Source: Gammaproteobacteria bacterium
GTDB lineage: Bacteria > Pseudomonadota > Gammaproteobacteria > Arenicellales > JAANXG01
Length of the DNA stretch: 32,071 nt
Assembly: GCA_024639325.1 (NCBI GenBank)
Contig: JAHEIO010000033.1
Span: 1-32,071, forward strand
Reading direction: 5' to 3'
The notes beneath the pieces were generated by a model. That model worked only from the letters and a program-made list of their open reading frames with translations. It searched no databases and was not told the origin of the DNA. Position 1 is the first letter of the stretch; each line of letters opens with the position of its first letter. Of this stretch, positions 24,332 to 32,071 are shown in pieces. A program made the translations under genes and the position numbers.

Positions 24332-26479
24332 TTATACGCCAGCTTCGCGCCCTTGCCGGTCGGATAAAAACAAAGTCGCTTCCTGCTCTGGAACGGGCCT
24401 GCCATAAAGAAAGCCCTGGAACAGATCGCAGCCGTGCTGGCGCAGGAAATTGAGTTGCGCCTGGGTTTCAACGCCCTCCGCGACTACGCGAATACCGAGA
24501 CCGTGGGCCATACCGATTATGGCTGCGGTTAACTGGGTGCTATCCTTTGCCTGCGGCAGATCTTTGATGAATGATCGGTCGATCTTCAATTCGTCGATAG
24601 GGAACCGGGTTAAGTAGCTCAGAGACGAGTAACCCGTCCCGAAATCGTCCACCGAAAGGCCCACCCCAAGCTCTTTCAATTCCGCCAGCGTGCGAATATT
24701 GTCGTCCGAATCGACCATCAGGATACTTTCGGTGATCTCGACGGTGAGTCTTTCCACGGCCACCCCCGTTTCTTCAACGACGCTCTCCAGCGTCTTGGCG
24801 AAATCGCTACGATAAAACTGCCGGCCAGACACGTTCAGCGCCACATGGGGCCTTGAGTCGGTCAGCAAGTCCCAGGCCTTGATATGACGGCAGGTCTGCT
24901 CAAGCACCCACAAACCGATATCGACGATGATGTCTGACTGCTCCGCAACTGGGATGAATTCGGCCGGCGATACCATACCCAGCTCCGGATCCTCCCAGCG
25001 CAGCAATCCCTCGAAACCCACGGTGTTCCCCGTCGCGACTTCGCATTTTGGCTGGTAAAAGACGCGCAGCTGATTCTGCTCCAATGCCTTGTGCAGCCGG
25101 TTCTCCAGCTGCAGCCGCTTGCGCGAGCGGGAGTTCAACTGCTCCGAGTAGTAGTGATAGCAGTTGCCGCCGCCCCGTTTGGCCTCGTGGCACGCAAACT
25201 CGGCGTTTTTCAGAAGCGAGGGTCCATCTTTTCCGTCTTTAGGGTAGGTGGCGATTCCAACGCTTAAACTTAAAAAGAACTCCCGGCCCGCGACCTCCAG
25301 CGACTTCTGCGTACATGCCAGGATGCGCTTGGCTACGATAGACAGACCTTCCTCCATATTCATCTCGTGGAGCAGGAATGTGAATTCATCACCGCCGAAA
25401 CGAGCCAAATGAACCATCGGAACGTCCCTGCCCACAACGTCACTTTGCCGCACTACGCTACGCAGCCGCTTTGCCACCGTGGTAAGAACCTCATCTCCGA
25501 CATCGTGGGTGAACACATCGTTGATCTCCTTGAAACGGTCAACGTCGGCGTAGATGACGGCGAATTTCCGACCGTACCGGCCGTCGAGTGCGATGGTTTG
25601 CTTTAGTCGGTCTCTGAATAACTGCCGGTTGGGTAACCCGGTCAATGGATCATAATAAGCCAGCTGGTGGATACGCTGCTCCGCCTGCTTTCGCTCGGTG
25701 ATGTCTTGCACGGTTCCCAAAAGGCGATGAGCGACTCCTTGTTCATCGTGAATCATCTTCGCCCGCGCGTAGACGACGCGTACCTCACCTCCAGGTCGCT
25801 GTAGGCGGTACTCGAGACCAACCGGTTCACCAGTCTGCAACAGCGCACGAATCAGGGGTCTGACCTTGTCCCGATCTGACGCGTATATTCGCCTGTAGAA
25901 GGCACGGAATCCGGGCCGAACAGACGCCGGGCTAAGCCCGAGGATGTGAAATACCTGTTCCGACCAGCTAACACCGCCGAGGCCGCCTTCTTCGCCACGT
26001 TGCCACTCCCAGTGGCCGAGTCCGGCAACGCGCTGCGCGTCCGCCAGCCTTGCCTCACTCTCCTTCAAGGCCCGGAAACTCCGGCTCGAGCGTAGAATGT
26101 AACGAATACGATAGCCAAGCATTGCCCAGTTAACGGGTTTGCTGACAAAATCCGTTGCACCGACCTCGAACGCTTGGTTAATCGACTCGATGTCGTCGTG
26201 TCCAGTTACCATGACGATGGGCAGATCTTGCCCGACGCGGGTCGCACGGATCGACAGGCAGGTATCGAAGCCATCCATACCCGGCATTTCTACATCCAAC
26301 AGAATAATGTCTGGCGGGTGTGAGGCGACCTGCACGATGGCTTCCTCACCCGATTCGGCTTCCCGGATAAAAAAGCCCTTTTGTCGCAGGGATTCGGCGA
26401 TTAGCATTCGAATGGCCGGGTCATCGTCGACGATCAGCGCTACCGCTCGATCACTAGCCGGTGAATCGATCCTGATCAT
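24332..26479 (-). CDS. Response regulator with PAS, GGDEF and EAL domains (c-di-GMP turnover)
   Basis: A 715-residue cytoplasmic protein with a receiver domain (about 12-125, phosphoacceptor Asp62 in [12 protein letters not shown]), PAS (about 148-265), GGDEF (about 270-450) and EAL (about 455-705). The synthase motif is intact (GGDEF at 362-366). The EAL signature is E490-G-L, which keeps the glutamate, and the other catalytic segments [29 protein letters not shown] and AEGVET are present, so both activities look possible. An RQSD I-site-like motif at 344-347 is separated from GGDEF by an insertion. The ATG overlaps the hybrid-kinase stop by four bases (ATGA). It is the likely output of the phosphorelay encoded just upstream. 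Confidence 0.95.
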   Translation of the reverse strand: MIRIDSPASDRAVALIVDDDPAIRMLIAESLRQKGFFIREAESGEEAIVQVASHPPDIILLDVEMPGMDGFDTCLSIRATRVGQDLPIVMVTGHDDIESINQAFEVGATDFVSKPVNWAMLGYRIRYILRSSRSFRALKESEARLADAQRVAGLGHWEWQRGEEGGLGGVSWSEQVFHILGLSPASVRPGFRAFYRRIYASDRDKVRPLIRALLQTGEPVGLEYRLQRPGGEVRVVYARAKMIHDEQGVAHRLLGTVQDITERKQAEQRIHQLAYYDPLTGLPNRQLFRDRLKQTIALDGRYGRKFAVIYADVDRFKEINDVFTHDVGDEVLTTVAKRLRSVVRQSDVVGRDVPMVHLARFGGDEFTFLLHEMNMEEGLSIVAKRILACTQKSLEVAGREFFLSLSVGIATYPKDGKDGPSLLKNAEFACHEAKRGGGNCYHYYSEQLNSRSRKRLQLENRLHKALEQNQLRVFYQPKCEVATGNTVGFEGLLRWEDPELGMVSPAEFIPVAEQSDIIVDIGLWVLEQTCRHIKAWDLLTDSRPHVALNVSGRQFYRSDFAKTLESVVEETGVAVERLTVEITESILMVDSDDNIRTLAELKELGVGLSVDDFGTGYSSLSYLTRFPIDELKIDRSFIKDLPQAKDSTQLTAAIIGMAHGLGIRVVAEGVETQAQLNFLRQHGCDLFQGFLYGRPVPEQEATLFLSDRQGREAGV

Positions 26480-29247
26480 GCCTGTTTCCTTTCCACTTCG
26501 CTTGCCAGCACATCAGTGATCTGACCAAGTTCCTCTTCAATTTGGTCGACCAGCGTATCCGCATCGGCCAGTTTACCGACCCGTGCCTCGTCTTCGAGCC
26601 GCTTACACAGAGCGACGACGACCACGGCCCCAAGGTTGGCGCTGCTCGATTTCATGGTGTGTGCAGCCCTGCGTGTGCGGTCCGCGTCGCCTTCCTCGAC
26701 GCCTTTTCGGATGTCACTCAGCAACTGCGGTGCGCTGTTGCGATACATTTCTACAACCCGCGCCAGCATCCCGCTGGCCCCGTTGCGCTCTAGTTCCCGG
26801 ATATTGCGGAGCGCCACCTTGTCCAGGATTGAGGGATCTGCGGCGTCCGGGACATTCGATAATTCCGCCACTTCGAGGGAAACTTCGGTGATTACTTTAG
26901 CGGCCGGTAGCCAGCGCAGCATTACCTTGCGAAGCTGCTCCTGGGTGAACGGTTTGGAAACGTAATCGTCCATACCTGCGGCCAGACAGGTTTCCCTGTC
27001 ACCTTTCACCGCGTTCGCGGTCAAGGCGACGATCGGTAATCCAGACCCGGCGTTATCTTCCTCCTCACGTCTGATCCGGCGTGCGGCCTCGTAACCATCC
27101 ATCTCGGGCATCTGGCAATCCATCAGGACAAGATCGTACTTCGTTTGTGCCACTGCCCGGACGGCGGCAACACCGTTATCGACCACGTCGACCTGGCATC
27201 CCATTACCCTGAGATGCTGACTCGCGACCTCCTGGTTGATAGGGCTGTCCTCCGCGACCAACACTCGAGCGTTGCCGAGCGTGTGCATGGATACGATATT
27301 GGTTTCGACTGGTTCTACCGACTCGGTGGCCAGTGCCCGCCACAGTTCCGCGCGGCGCGTCGGCTTTGTGAGCAACGCGTCGATGCCGCAGGCTCGTCGA
27401 GTATTTTGGCCGACAAGTTCTGTGGTTGAACTCAGGAGTACGATACGCAAGACTTCGGGACCGAATTCGGCGCGAATCCGCCGCGCCAATTCGATCCCGT
27501 TCATGCCCGGCATGTTAAAGTCGGCCAGCACCACATCGAAAGGTGCCGCTCCGTGCGGATTCTGCTCGATCGCCGCCAGGGCTTCCGAGCCGCTCTCCGC
27601 GCTGCAGTGGTCGATCCCCCAACTGTCGAGGTGCGCCGCCAGAATCTCCCTGTTGGTCGCATTGTCGTCCACCACCAGCGCCCGCATCCCATCAAGATCG
27701 CGCTTCCGCTCTACGCCCGCAGTAGAAGAACGCGGCAGAGTCACCCGGAAACAGAATGAGGACCCCTCGGCCGGACGGCTCACCACACCGATCTCGCCCC
27801 CCATCGCCTCGGACAGGTTCTTGGCTATAGCCAGACCGAGACCCGTTCCGCCGTACTTGCGCGTGGTCGAGCCGTCGGCCTGGGAAAACGATTCGAAAAT
27901 ATGCTCCAGCTTCGAGGGGTCGATGCCGATGCCCGTGTCGCGAACCTCGATCTCGAACCGAGCCTCCTTCCCGCTGGACCGCAGAAGCTCCACCCGCATG
28001 TCCACCTCGCCCTCGGAAGTGAACTTCACGGCGTTATTCAGCAGGTTCATCATGATTTGTCGCATCCGCGACCGGTCACCGATAAACAGGCCCTCGATCT
28101 CGGGAGACACGAAGCAGGTGAGTTCAAGCCGCTTCTTGGCGGCCTGCTCCGCGAAGATGGAGGTGACGTCCTCGGCGAGCTCCCGGATATCGAAGTCGGC
28201 GGTCTCCAGTTCGAGCTTGCCCGCCTCGATCTTCGAGAAATCGAGAATCTCGTTGATGATGTCCATCAGGGCATCCGCCGAGTGCCGGACCGTCTCGGCA
28301 TAACCGCGCTGTTGGTCGTCGAGTCCCGTGTCGAGCAGCAGTTCGGTCATGCCCGTCACGCCGTTCATCGGTGTTCGAATCTCGTGGCTCATGGTGGCGA
28401 GAAACTCGCTTTTGGCCCGGCTCGCGGCTTCAGCTGCCTCCTTGGCCTCCTGCAAGCTGGCGGTACGCTCAACGACCTTCTGTTCCAGTTCTTCCCGGTA
28501 GGAAGAGAGCTTCCCGTCGCGCTCCTCAATCTGCGCCAGCATCCCGTTGAACCGTTCGATGAGTGTGCCGATCTCATCGTTATCACCCGCTTGCAGCCGG
28601 AAGCTGAAATCCTGCTCATCGGCTACCTTCCGCATGCCATTGACCAGATTTTGAATGGGCGCGGACACACGGCGCTGCAAGGCAGAGGAGAGCAAGTAGA
28701 CACCCAGCATGATGCACAGGAGCAATATTGCCACAATCTGTAGATAATCGATGACCTGACCGTATAGAGTTTCCAGGCTCGCGTGGATGAACAAATACCC
28801 GATCACCTCGCCATCCAAATTGACCGGTTTGAGTAGATATAAGTCGTCCTTGTCAAAGTGATATTCGGTTCTACGAAGCGGATATGACCTGCTTGGCCAG
28901 GTCCCGAATTCTTGCTCGAACTTCGCTTTTATCTCGGGCTTTATGGGATAAGAAGCAAACTTTTGCCAGTTACGCTGAAAGAGAATAGCGCCATGGACCG
29001 CCGCTTCGAACTCCAGCGACCGAAGGAGTTTGTTCGCCGTACTCTTGTCGTCGAATGAGAGTGCGGCAGTAGAGTTGGTGCCGATGAAGTCTGCCAGCAC
29101 CGAAATGCGCTCAACCAGTTCCTTACGATAGGAGACAACTTCGAGGGCAACAAAACTTGCAGAGGCGACAACCAACGCGATGCCGCTGATCAGCAGGATT
29201 ATGCGTCTGAGTTTTTGCGCAATACTGATGTTGCTCAGAAATGTCAT
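26476..29247 (-). CDS. CHASE8 hybrid histidine kinase with HAMP, two receivers and Hpt
   Basis: A 923-residue inner-membrane kinase. TM1 is at about 15-37 and TM2 at 168-188; the periplasmic part between them begins with the [11 protein letters not shown]...[11 protein letters not shown] pattern of CHASE8, the sensor type of the diguanylate cyclase YfiN/TpbB. Then come HAMP (about 190-243), a coiled coil (245-285), HisKA with His288 in [10 protein letters not shown], HATPase_c (about 390-510, [24 protein letters not shown]), receiver 1 (Asp576), receiver 2 (Asp710 in [12 protein letters not shown]) and Hpt (His863 in [13 protein letters not shown]). The start overlaps the YfiR-like gene stop (ATGA) and the stop overlaps the GGDEF-EAL gene, so the three are translationally coupled. 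YfiR binding to its CHASE8 domain is inferred by analogy. Confidence 0.94.
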   Translation of the reverse strand: MTFLSNISIAQKLRRIILLISGIALVVASASFVALEVVSYRKELVERISVLADFIGTNSTAALSFDDKSTANKLLRSLEFEAAVHGAILFQRNWQKFASYPIKPEIKAKFEQEFGTWPSRSYPLRRTEYHFDKDDLYLLKPVNLDGEVIGYLFIHASLETLYGQVIDYLQIVAILLLCIMLGVYLLSSALQRRVSAPIQNLVNGMRKVADEQDFSFRLQAGDNDEIGTLIERFNGMLAQIEERDGKLSSYREELEQKVVERTASLQEAKEAAEAASRAKSEFLATMSHEIRTPMNGVTGMTELLLDTGLDDQQRGYAETVRHSADALMDIINEILDFSKIEAGKLELETADFDIRELAEDVTSIFAEQAAKKRLELTCFVSPEIEGLFIGDRSRMRQIMMNLLNNAVKFTSEGEVDMRVELLRSSGKEARFEIEVRDTGIGIDPSKLEHIFESFSQADGSTTRKYGGTGLGLAIAKNLSEAMGGEIGVVSRPAEGSSFCFRVTLPRSSTAGVERKRDLDGMRALVVDDNATNREILAAHLDSWGIDHCSAESGSEALAAIEQNPHGAAPFDVVLADFNMPGMNGIELARRIRAEFGPEVLRIVLLSSTTELVGQNTRRACGIDALLTKPTRRAELWRALATESVEPVETNIVSMHTLGNARVLVAEDSPINQEVASQHLRVMGCQVDVVDNGVAAVRAVAQTKYDLVLMDCQMPEMDGYEAARRIRREEEDNAGSGLPIVALTANAVKGDRETCLAAGMDDYVSKPFTQEQLRKVMLRWLPAAKVITEVSLEVAELSNVPDAADPSILDKVALRNIRELERNGASGMLARVVEMYRNSAPQLLSDIRKGVEEGDADRTRRAAHTMKSSSANLGAVVVVALCKRLEDEARVGKLADADTLVDQIEEELGQITDVLASEVERKQA

Positions 29248-29825
29248 GGCTCTGTCTGTCTATGCTGCGATCCGATGATGGTAGCCAACTCTAAAAGCGG
29301 GGCCGCGAACTTGAGGCCCGATCGTTCGGCGCTCTCGAGGTTGATTTTGAAGCCTATGTGCTTGCCCCCGCGGGTGAACTCAATCATGCCGCCTTGTTCT
29401 GCGAAACCTTCTGTGTCACCCAGGGTTAATATTGGCTGACCTCCCAGATTCTTCAGGATAGAGCGAATAAAGGCCCGTTTGGATTTGCTGACGAACACCA
29501 CCTGGCACTCGGTGCCAATGCCCTCGGACTGGAAAACATATTTGATACGGATGGGTAGACCGCCGGTCTCGCGGGTTTCCAGCACCTCCAAAGCAGGACC
29601 GAAGAAGTCTTCGCCCAACACACAGATCCCAAAATCATGGACCGTGCCGGCCTCTGCAGGATCAGGCCATTCGACAAACTTGCTCAGCTTGTATATCAGC
29701 GCCGCCTTGAGCTTGTACTCCTCGGTGGGGGGCGCGGCGAAGACTTGCCACGGCAGAATAACCAGCAGCAGCAGCACGCCGTACTGCTTGAGGTCGCATG
29801 GTCTTCGGCCGGTGGAGTGCGACAT
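29244..29825 (-). CDS. YfiR-like periplasmic protein (DUF4154)
   Basis: A 193-residue protein with a signal peptide: positively charged start, hydrophobic core VLLLLVILP and a likely cleavage after VFA at residue 30. The mature part shows the family opening [19 protein letters not shown], then [12 protein letters not shown], a [10 protein letters not shown] segment and a late GGMIEF...IGFKINL. Cys68 and Cys107 are 39 residues apart, the spacing of the conserved cysteine pair in Pseudomonas YfiR that responds to redox state (family knowledge). YfiR represses the CHASE8 diguanylate cyclase YfiN in the periplasm. I use the ATG at 29825, which has GAGG nine bases upstream; an ATG at 29840 adds five residues and has a poorly spaced site. 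Its stop overlaps the kinase start. Confidence 0.9.
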   Translation of the reverse strand: MSHSTGRRPCDLKQYGVLLLLVILPWQVFAAPPTEEYKLKAALIYKLSKFVEWPDPAEAGTVHDFGICVLGEDFFGPALEVLETRETGGLPIRIKYVFQSEGIGTECQVVFVSKSKRAFIRSILKNLGGQPILTLGDTEGFAEQGGMIEFTRGGKHIGFKINLESAERSGLKFAAPLLELATIIGSQHRQTEP

Positions 29826-29875
29826 TGTTACAGGCCTCATGCTCCGGGCTATATCCGAATCCGACCCGGAACGAT

Positions 29876-31954
29876 TCAGAAATCCCAGCGGATCTGACCG
29901 TATACGGATCGCTCGACCTCTGTCGGGGTAATGAAATTCTCCCCGGCGAATTCCGCATGGCGCTCATCGAGTAAATTGTTCGCGACGAGCGAAAACTCCA
30001 CGTCCTTTTTGGGCTGCCAGGCCAGGCGAAGATTCACGCTGGTGTAGCCCGGAATGTCAACCGGTTCAAGGGAGAAGCTGGTTGCAGACAGATCATCCAC
30101 GTAGTTGACCCATACATCTAGCGACCAGTCGCTGGCCAGATCCATGATGGAACGGACGTAAAACTGATGTCTCGGACTGGAGCCCTCCACAACGGCAGCG
30201 GAGAACTGGTCGTTGCTGTCGCTTGCGATATTGGCCGAAATATCAAGAAAGCTGTAGTTGGCCTGCAGCCGCCACCATTCGCGCACGCGCCAATCCATGG
30301 CCAGCTCCAGACCGCGGCTCGTGGAATCCCCTTTGCTGTCGAAGTTGAAATCGACGAAGCTCAGCTGTTCGAACGTCTGCAGATTTTTGTATTCGTTGTA
30401 AAACAGGGCCAAATCCAGGGAGAGGGCATCCGCCGGCTGCACGCGGTAGCCCAGTTCGATCGCGGTCAGGTCTTCCGAGTCGAAATCTTCACTTCCAAGG
30501 ATAGCCAGGATCGCAGGCGGCGTTCCCGGCGGGGCGGGTGGCATAGCAGGAATTACGCTGGCCACGATGCGCGAACTCCTCTCCACTCGTGAAGGGGTAC
30601 GCACCGCTCTCGAGATAGACGTCCACAGCGTGTGTCCCGGCCGCGGCAGCCAGAGCAGGCGGACGCTCGGCAGGATCTCCAGCCCGGTGTAGTCGTTGTG
30701 CTCGAATTTGGAACCCAGCGTCAGGCGCAGAGTTTCCGGCTCGATATCGATCTCATCCTGGATAAACGCACTGGTGAGATTAATGGTTCGGGTGCTCGGC
30801 AGCAAGGAAACCCCAAAGGTGTTGTCGAACTCATCCTCGATGCGGCGGTAGCCGAGTCCCCAGACGATGTCATGTCGTGCCAGAGGGCGGAACTGGTGCT
30901 GAAACTCGATATCCAGAGTGTCATGGGTCTGACCCAGTATTTCTTCCTTACGTTCGTTGTGGTCGTAATAGACCTGCAGCATAGCGTGAGAGCGCTCCGC
31001 TAACTGACGGTCCCACCGGCCCAACAGATTCCACCCGGAAGCATCGAAATTGTCCGGTACATTCAATTCCGAGTAAGGCGACGCCGGGTCGGGTGGATTG
31101 TTGGCCGGGTCGCTGGGGTCACGAAAAACGGACCGCACGATCTGATTCTCGTCCGCATCGTAAACATCGCCCTGCAAAGTCCACTGGTCCGAACTTACCG
31201 TGCCATCCACTCGAAAACCACCGCGCAGAACCTGCCATTCGTCTCCGGCATCCCGATCGAGCGTTGGTGCGAAGCTGCTGTCGCGCTTGTTGTATTTAAG
31301 ATAGCCGCGCCCGTAGGTCCCTTCGCTCAGCTTCCCGCCGTAGCGCAGGTGGGTAAAGCCCTTTTCCTCATTTCCGGCACCGACCACCAGAAGGCCGCCC
31401 TGCGTATCGACGGCCTTTTTAGTGATGATATTGATTACACCATTTACCGCGTTGGCGCCCCACAGCGTGGCGCCGGGACCGCGAATTACCTCAATGCGGT
31501 CGATGTCCTCCAGCAAGGTGTCCTGCACCTCCCAGTAGACGCCGGAGTAGGCGGGGGTGTAGACGGTGCGTCCGTCGATCAGCACCAGGAGCTTGTTGGC
31601 AAACTGGGCATTGAAGCCGCGGCTCGAGATCGCCCACTTGTTGCTGTCCAACTTCGCCACCTGCAGGCCAGGCGCCATGCGCAGGGCTTCGGGAATGGTT
31701 GTCACCCCGGTGCGGCGAATATCTTCCTGTGTGATAACGAACACCGCCGCGGCCGCCTCGGAGAGCCGCTCCTTTTTCCTCGAGACCGAGGTTATCTCAA
31801 TAGAGAGTAGGTCCTTTAGGTCAAGACTCAGATAGGACTCCACCGACTCGTCGGCTGAGGCCGGACCTGTCAGTATCGTAAGTAAGACCAGCGTGCACGG
31901 AAATAGCCGGCCAATAATATGAAATGTTATCGTGCGCATATAACGGGTGTGCAT
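29876..31954 (-). CDS. TonB-dependent outer-membrane receptor
   Basis: A 692-residue receptor. A signal peptide (residues 1 to about 34, ending near GPASA) is followed by a plug domain with ITSVSRKKERLSEAAAAVFVITQEDIRRTG, a RGFNAQFANKLLVLIDGR segment and IEVIRGPGATLWGANAVNGVINIITK, then a barrel with alternating aromatic strands ending in the C-terminal phenylalanine (IRWDF). The TonB-box region is not obvious. Family members move large ligands such as siderophores, cobalamin or glycans, or transduce signals; the ligand is unknown. It heads the operon that continues with the YfiR-like gene 50 nt downstream. GGGGGG lies about five bases upstream of the ATG at 31954; an internal ATG at residue 6 is an alternative. 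Confidence 0.93.
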   Translation of the reverse strand: MHTRYMRTITFHIIGRLFPCTLVLLTILTGPASADESVESYLSLDLKDLLSIEITSVSRKKERLSEAAAAVFVITQEDIRRTGVTTIPEALRMAPGLQVAKLDSNKWAISSRGFNAQFANKLLVLIDGRTVYTPAYSGVYWEVQDTLLEDIDRIEVIRGPGATLWGANAVNGVINIITKKAVDTQGGLLVVGAGNEEKGFTHLRYGGKLSEGTYGRGYLKYNKRDSSFAPTLDRDAGDEWQVLRGGFRVDGTVSSDQWTLQGDVYDADENQIVRSVFRDPSDPANNPPDPASPYSELNVPDNFDASGWNLLGRWDRQLAERSHAMLQVYYDHNERKEEILGQTHDTLDIEFQHQFRPLARHDIVWGLGYRRIEDEFDNTFGVSLLPSTRTINLTSAFIQDEIDIEPETLRLTLGSKFEHNDYTGLEILPSVRLLWLPRPGHTLWTSISRAVRTPSRVERSSRIVASVIPAMPPAPPGTPPAILAILGSEDFDSEDLTAIELGYRVQPADALSLDLALFYNEYKNLQTFEQLSFVDFNFDSKGDSTSRGLELAMDWRVREWWRLQANYSFLDISANIASDSNDQFSAAVVEGSSPRHQFYVRSIMDLASDWSLDVWVNYVDDLSATSFSLEPVDIPGYTSVNLRLAWQPKKDVEFSLVANNLLDERHAEFAGENFITPTEVERSVYGQIRWDF

Positions 31955-32048
31955 ATCAACCCCCCAATTAAACTGAGTTTAGACCAAATCTGAGGAGTTA
32001 CTCTTAGACTCCGATTTACCCCATCCCGTATATGGTCTCCTCCCGAGT

Positions 32049-32064
32049 TGCAAGTGCAATACCA
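32049..32064 (-). promoter_or_regulatory. Candidate sigma-54 (-24/-12) promoter of the receptor operon
   Basis: On the minus strand TGGTATTGCACTTGCA has TGG and TTGC with the exact spacing of the sigma-54 consensus (GG to GC with ten bases between), although three of the weaker consensus bases around the -24 element differ. It lies about 95 nt upstream of the TonB-dependent receptor start. No enhancer-binding protein gene is visible, and the right edge of the window cuts off the upstream region. Confidence 0.28.
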
Positions 32065-32071
32065 CGGATGC

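Overview
The window reads as a chromosomal segment of a GC-rich, Gram-negative proteobacterium, most likely a gammaproteobacterium and plausibly marine. The grounds are a TonB-dependent receptor, a CPA2/Kef antiporter, REP-like palindromes, a complete Hut pathway using HutF/HutG, and a two-component pair resembling the family named for proteobacterial dedicated sortase systems. I cannot name the species. No tRNA, rRNA, CRISPR array or intact transposase was seen.

Region 1 (1-489): the 5' end of a trimethylamine methyltransferase (MttB)-family gene runs off the left edge on the minus strand. Just upstream lies a hairpin-rich, ~315-bp segment bounded by 23-bp inverted repeats (22/23 identical); one repeat overlaps the mttB start codon.

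Region 2 (545-7562): all five enzymes of histidine degradation to glutamate, in two divergent units: hutI-hutU on the minus strand and hutF-hutH-hutG on the plus strand. The shared control region has a TGTA-N2-TACA palindrome that fits a HutC operator. No hutC or histidine transporter is in view.

Region 3 (7605-18280): mostly minus-strand catabolic genes. From upstream to downstream they are a MaoC-dehydratase remnant, acyl-CoA dehydrogenase, type III CoA-transferase, [divergent DUF1638 gene], a second acyl-CoA dehydrogenase, a fused ADP-forming acyl-CoA synthetase, a CaiD-like hydratase, an MFS transporter, a class I glutamine amidotransferase and a Rieske oxygenase alpha subunit. Several starts and stops overlap by 1-4 nt. 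The set resembles carnitine/betaine-type CoA metabolism with an energy-conserving synthetase; the substrate is unknown. REP-like palindromes sit in two of the gaps.

Region 4 (18524-23741): a Kef-type K+/H+ antiporter, a convergent small gene that may use a rare ATT start, and a response regulator/histidine kinase pair whose sensor looks like a CBM9-type carbohydrate-binding domain. No sortase is visible.

Region 5 (24332-32071): a four-gene minus-strand operon of TonB-dependent receptor, YfiR-like periplasmic protein, CHASE8 hybrid histidine kinase with Hpt domain, and REC-PAS-GGDEF-EAL protein. The last three overlap by ATGA. It looks like an envelope-to-c-di-GMP pathway analogous to YfiR/YfiN, with the diguanylate cyclase replaced by a phosphorelay kinase. 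This is the most interesting system in the window.
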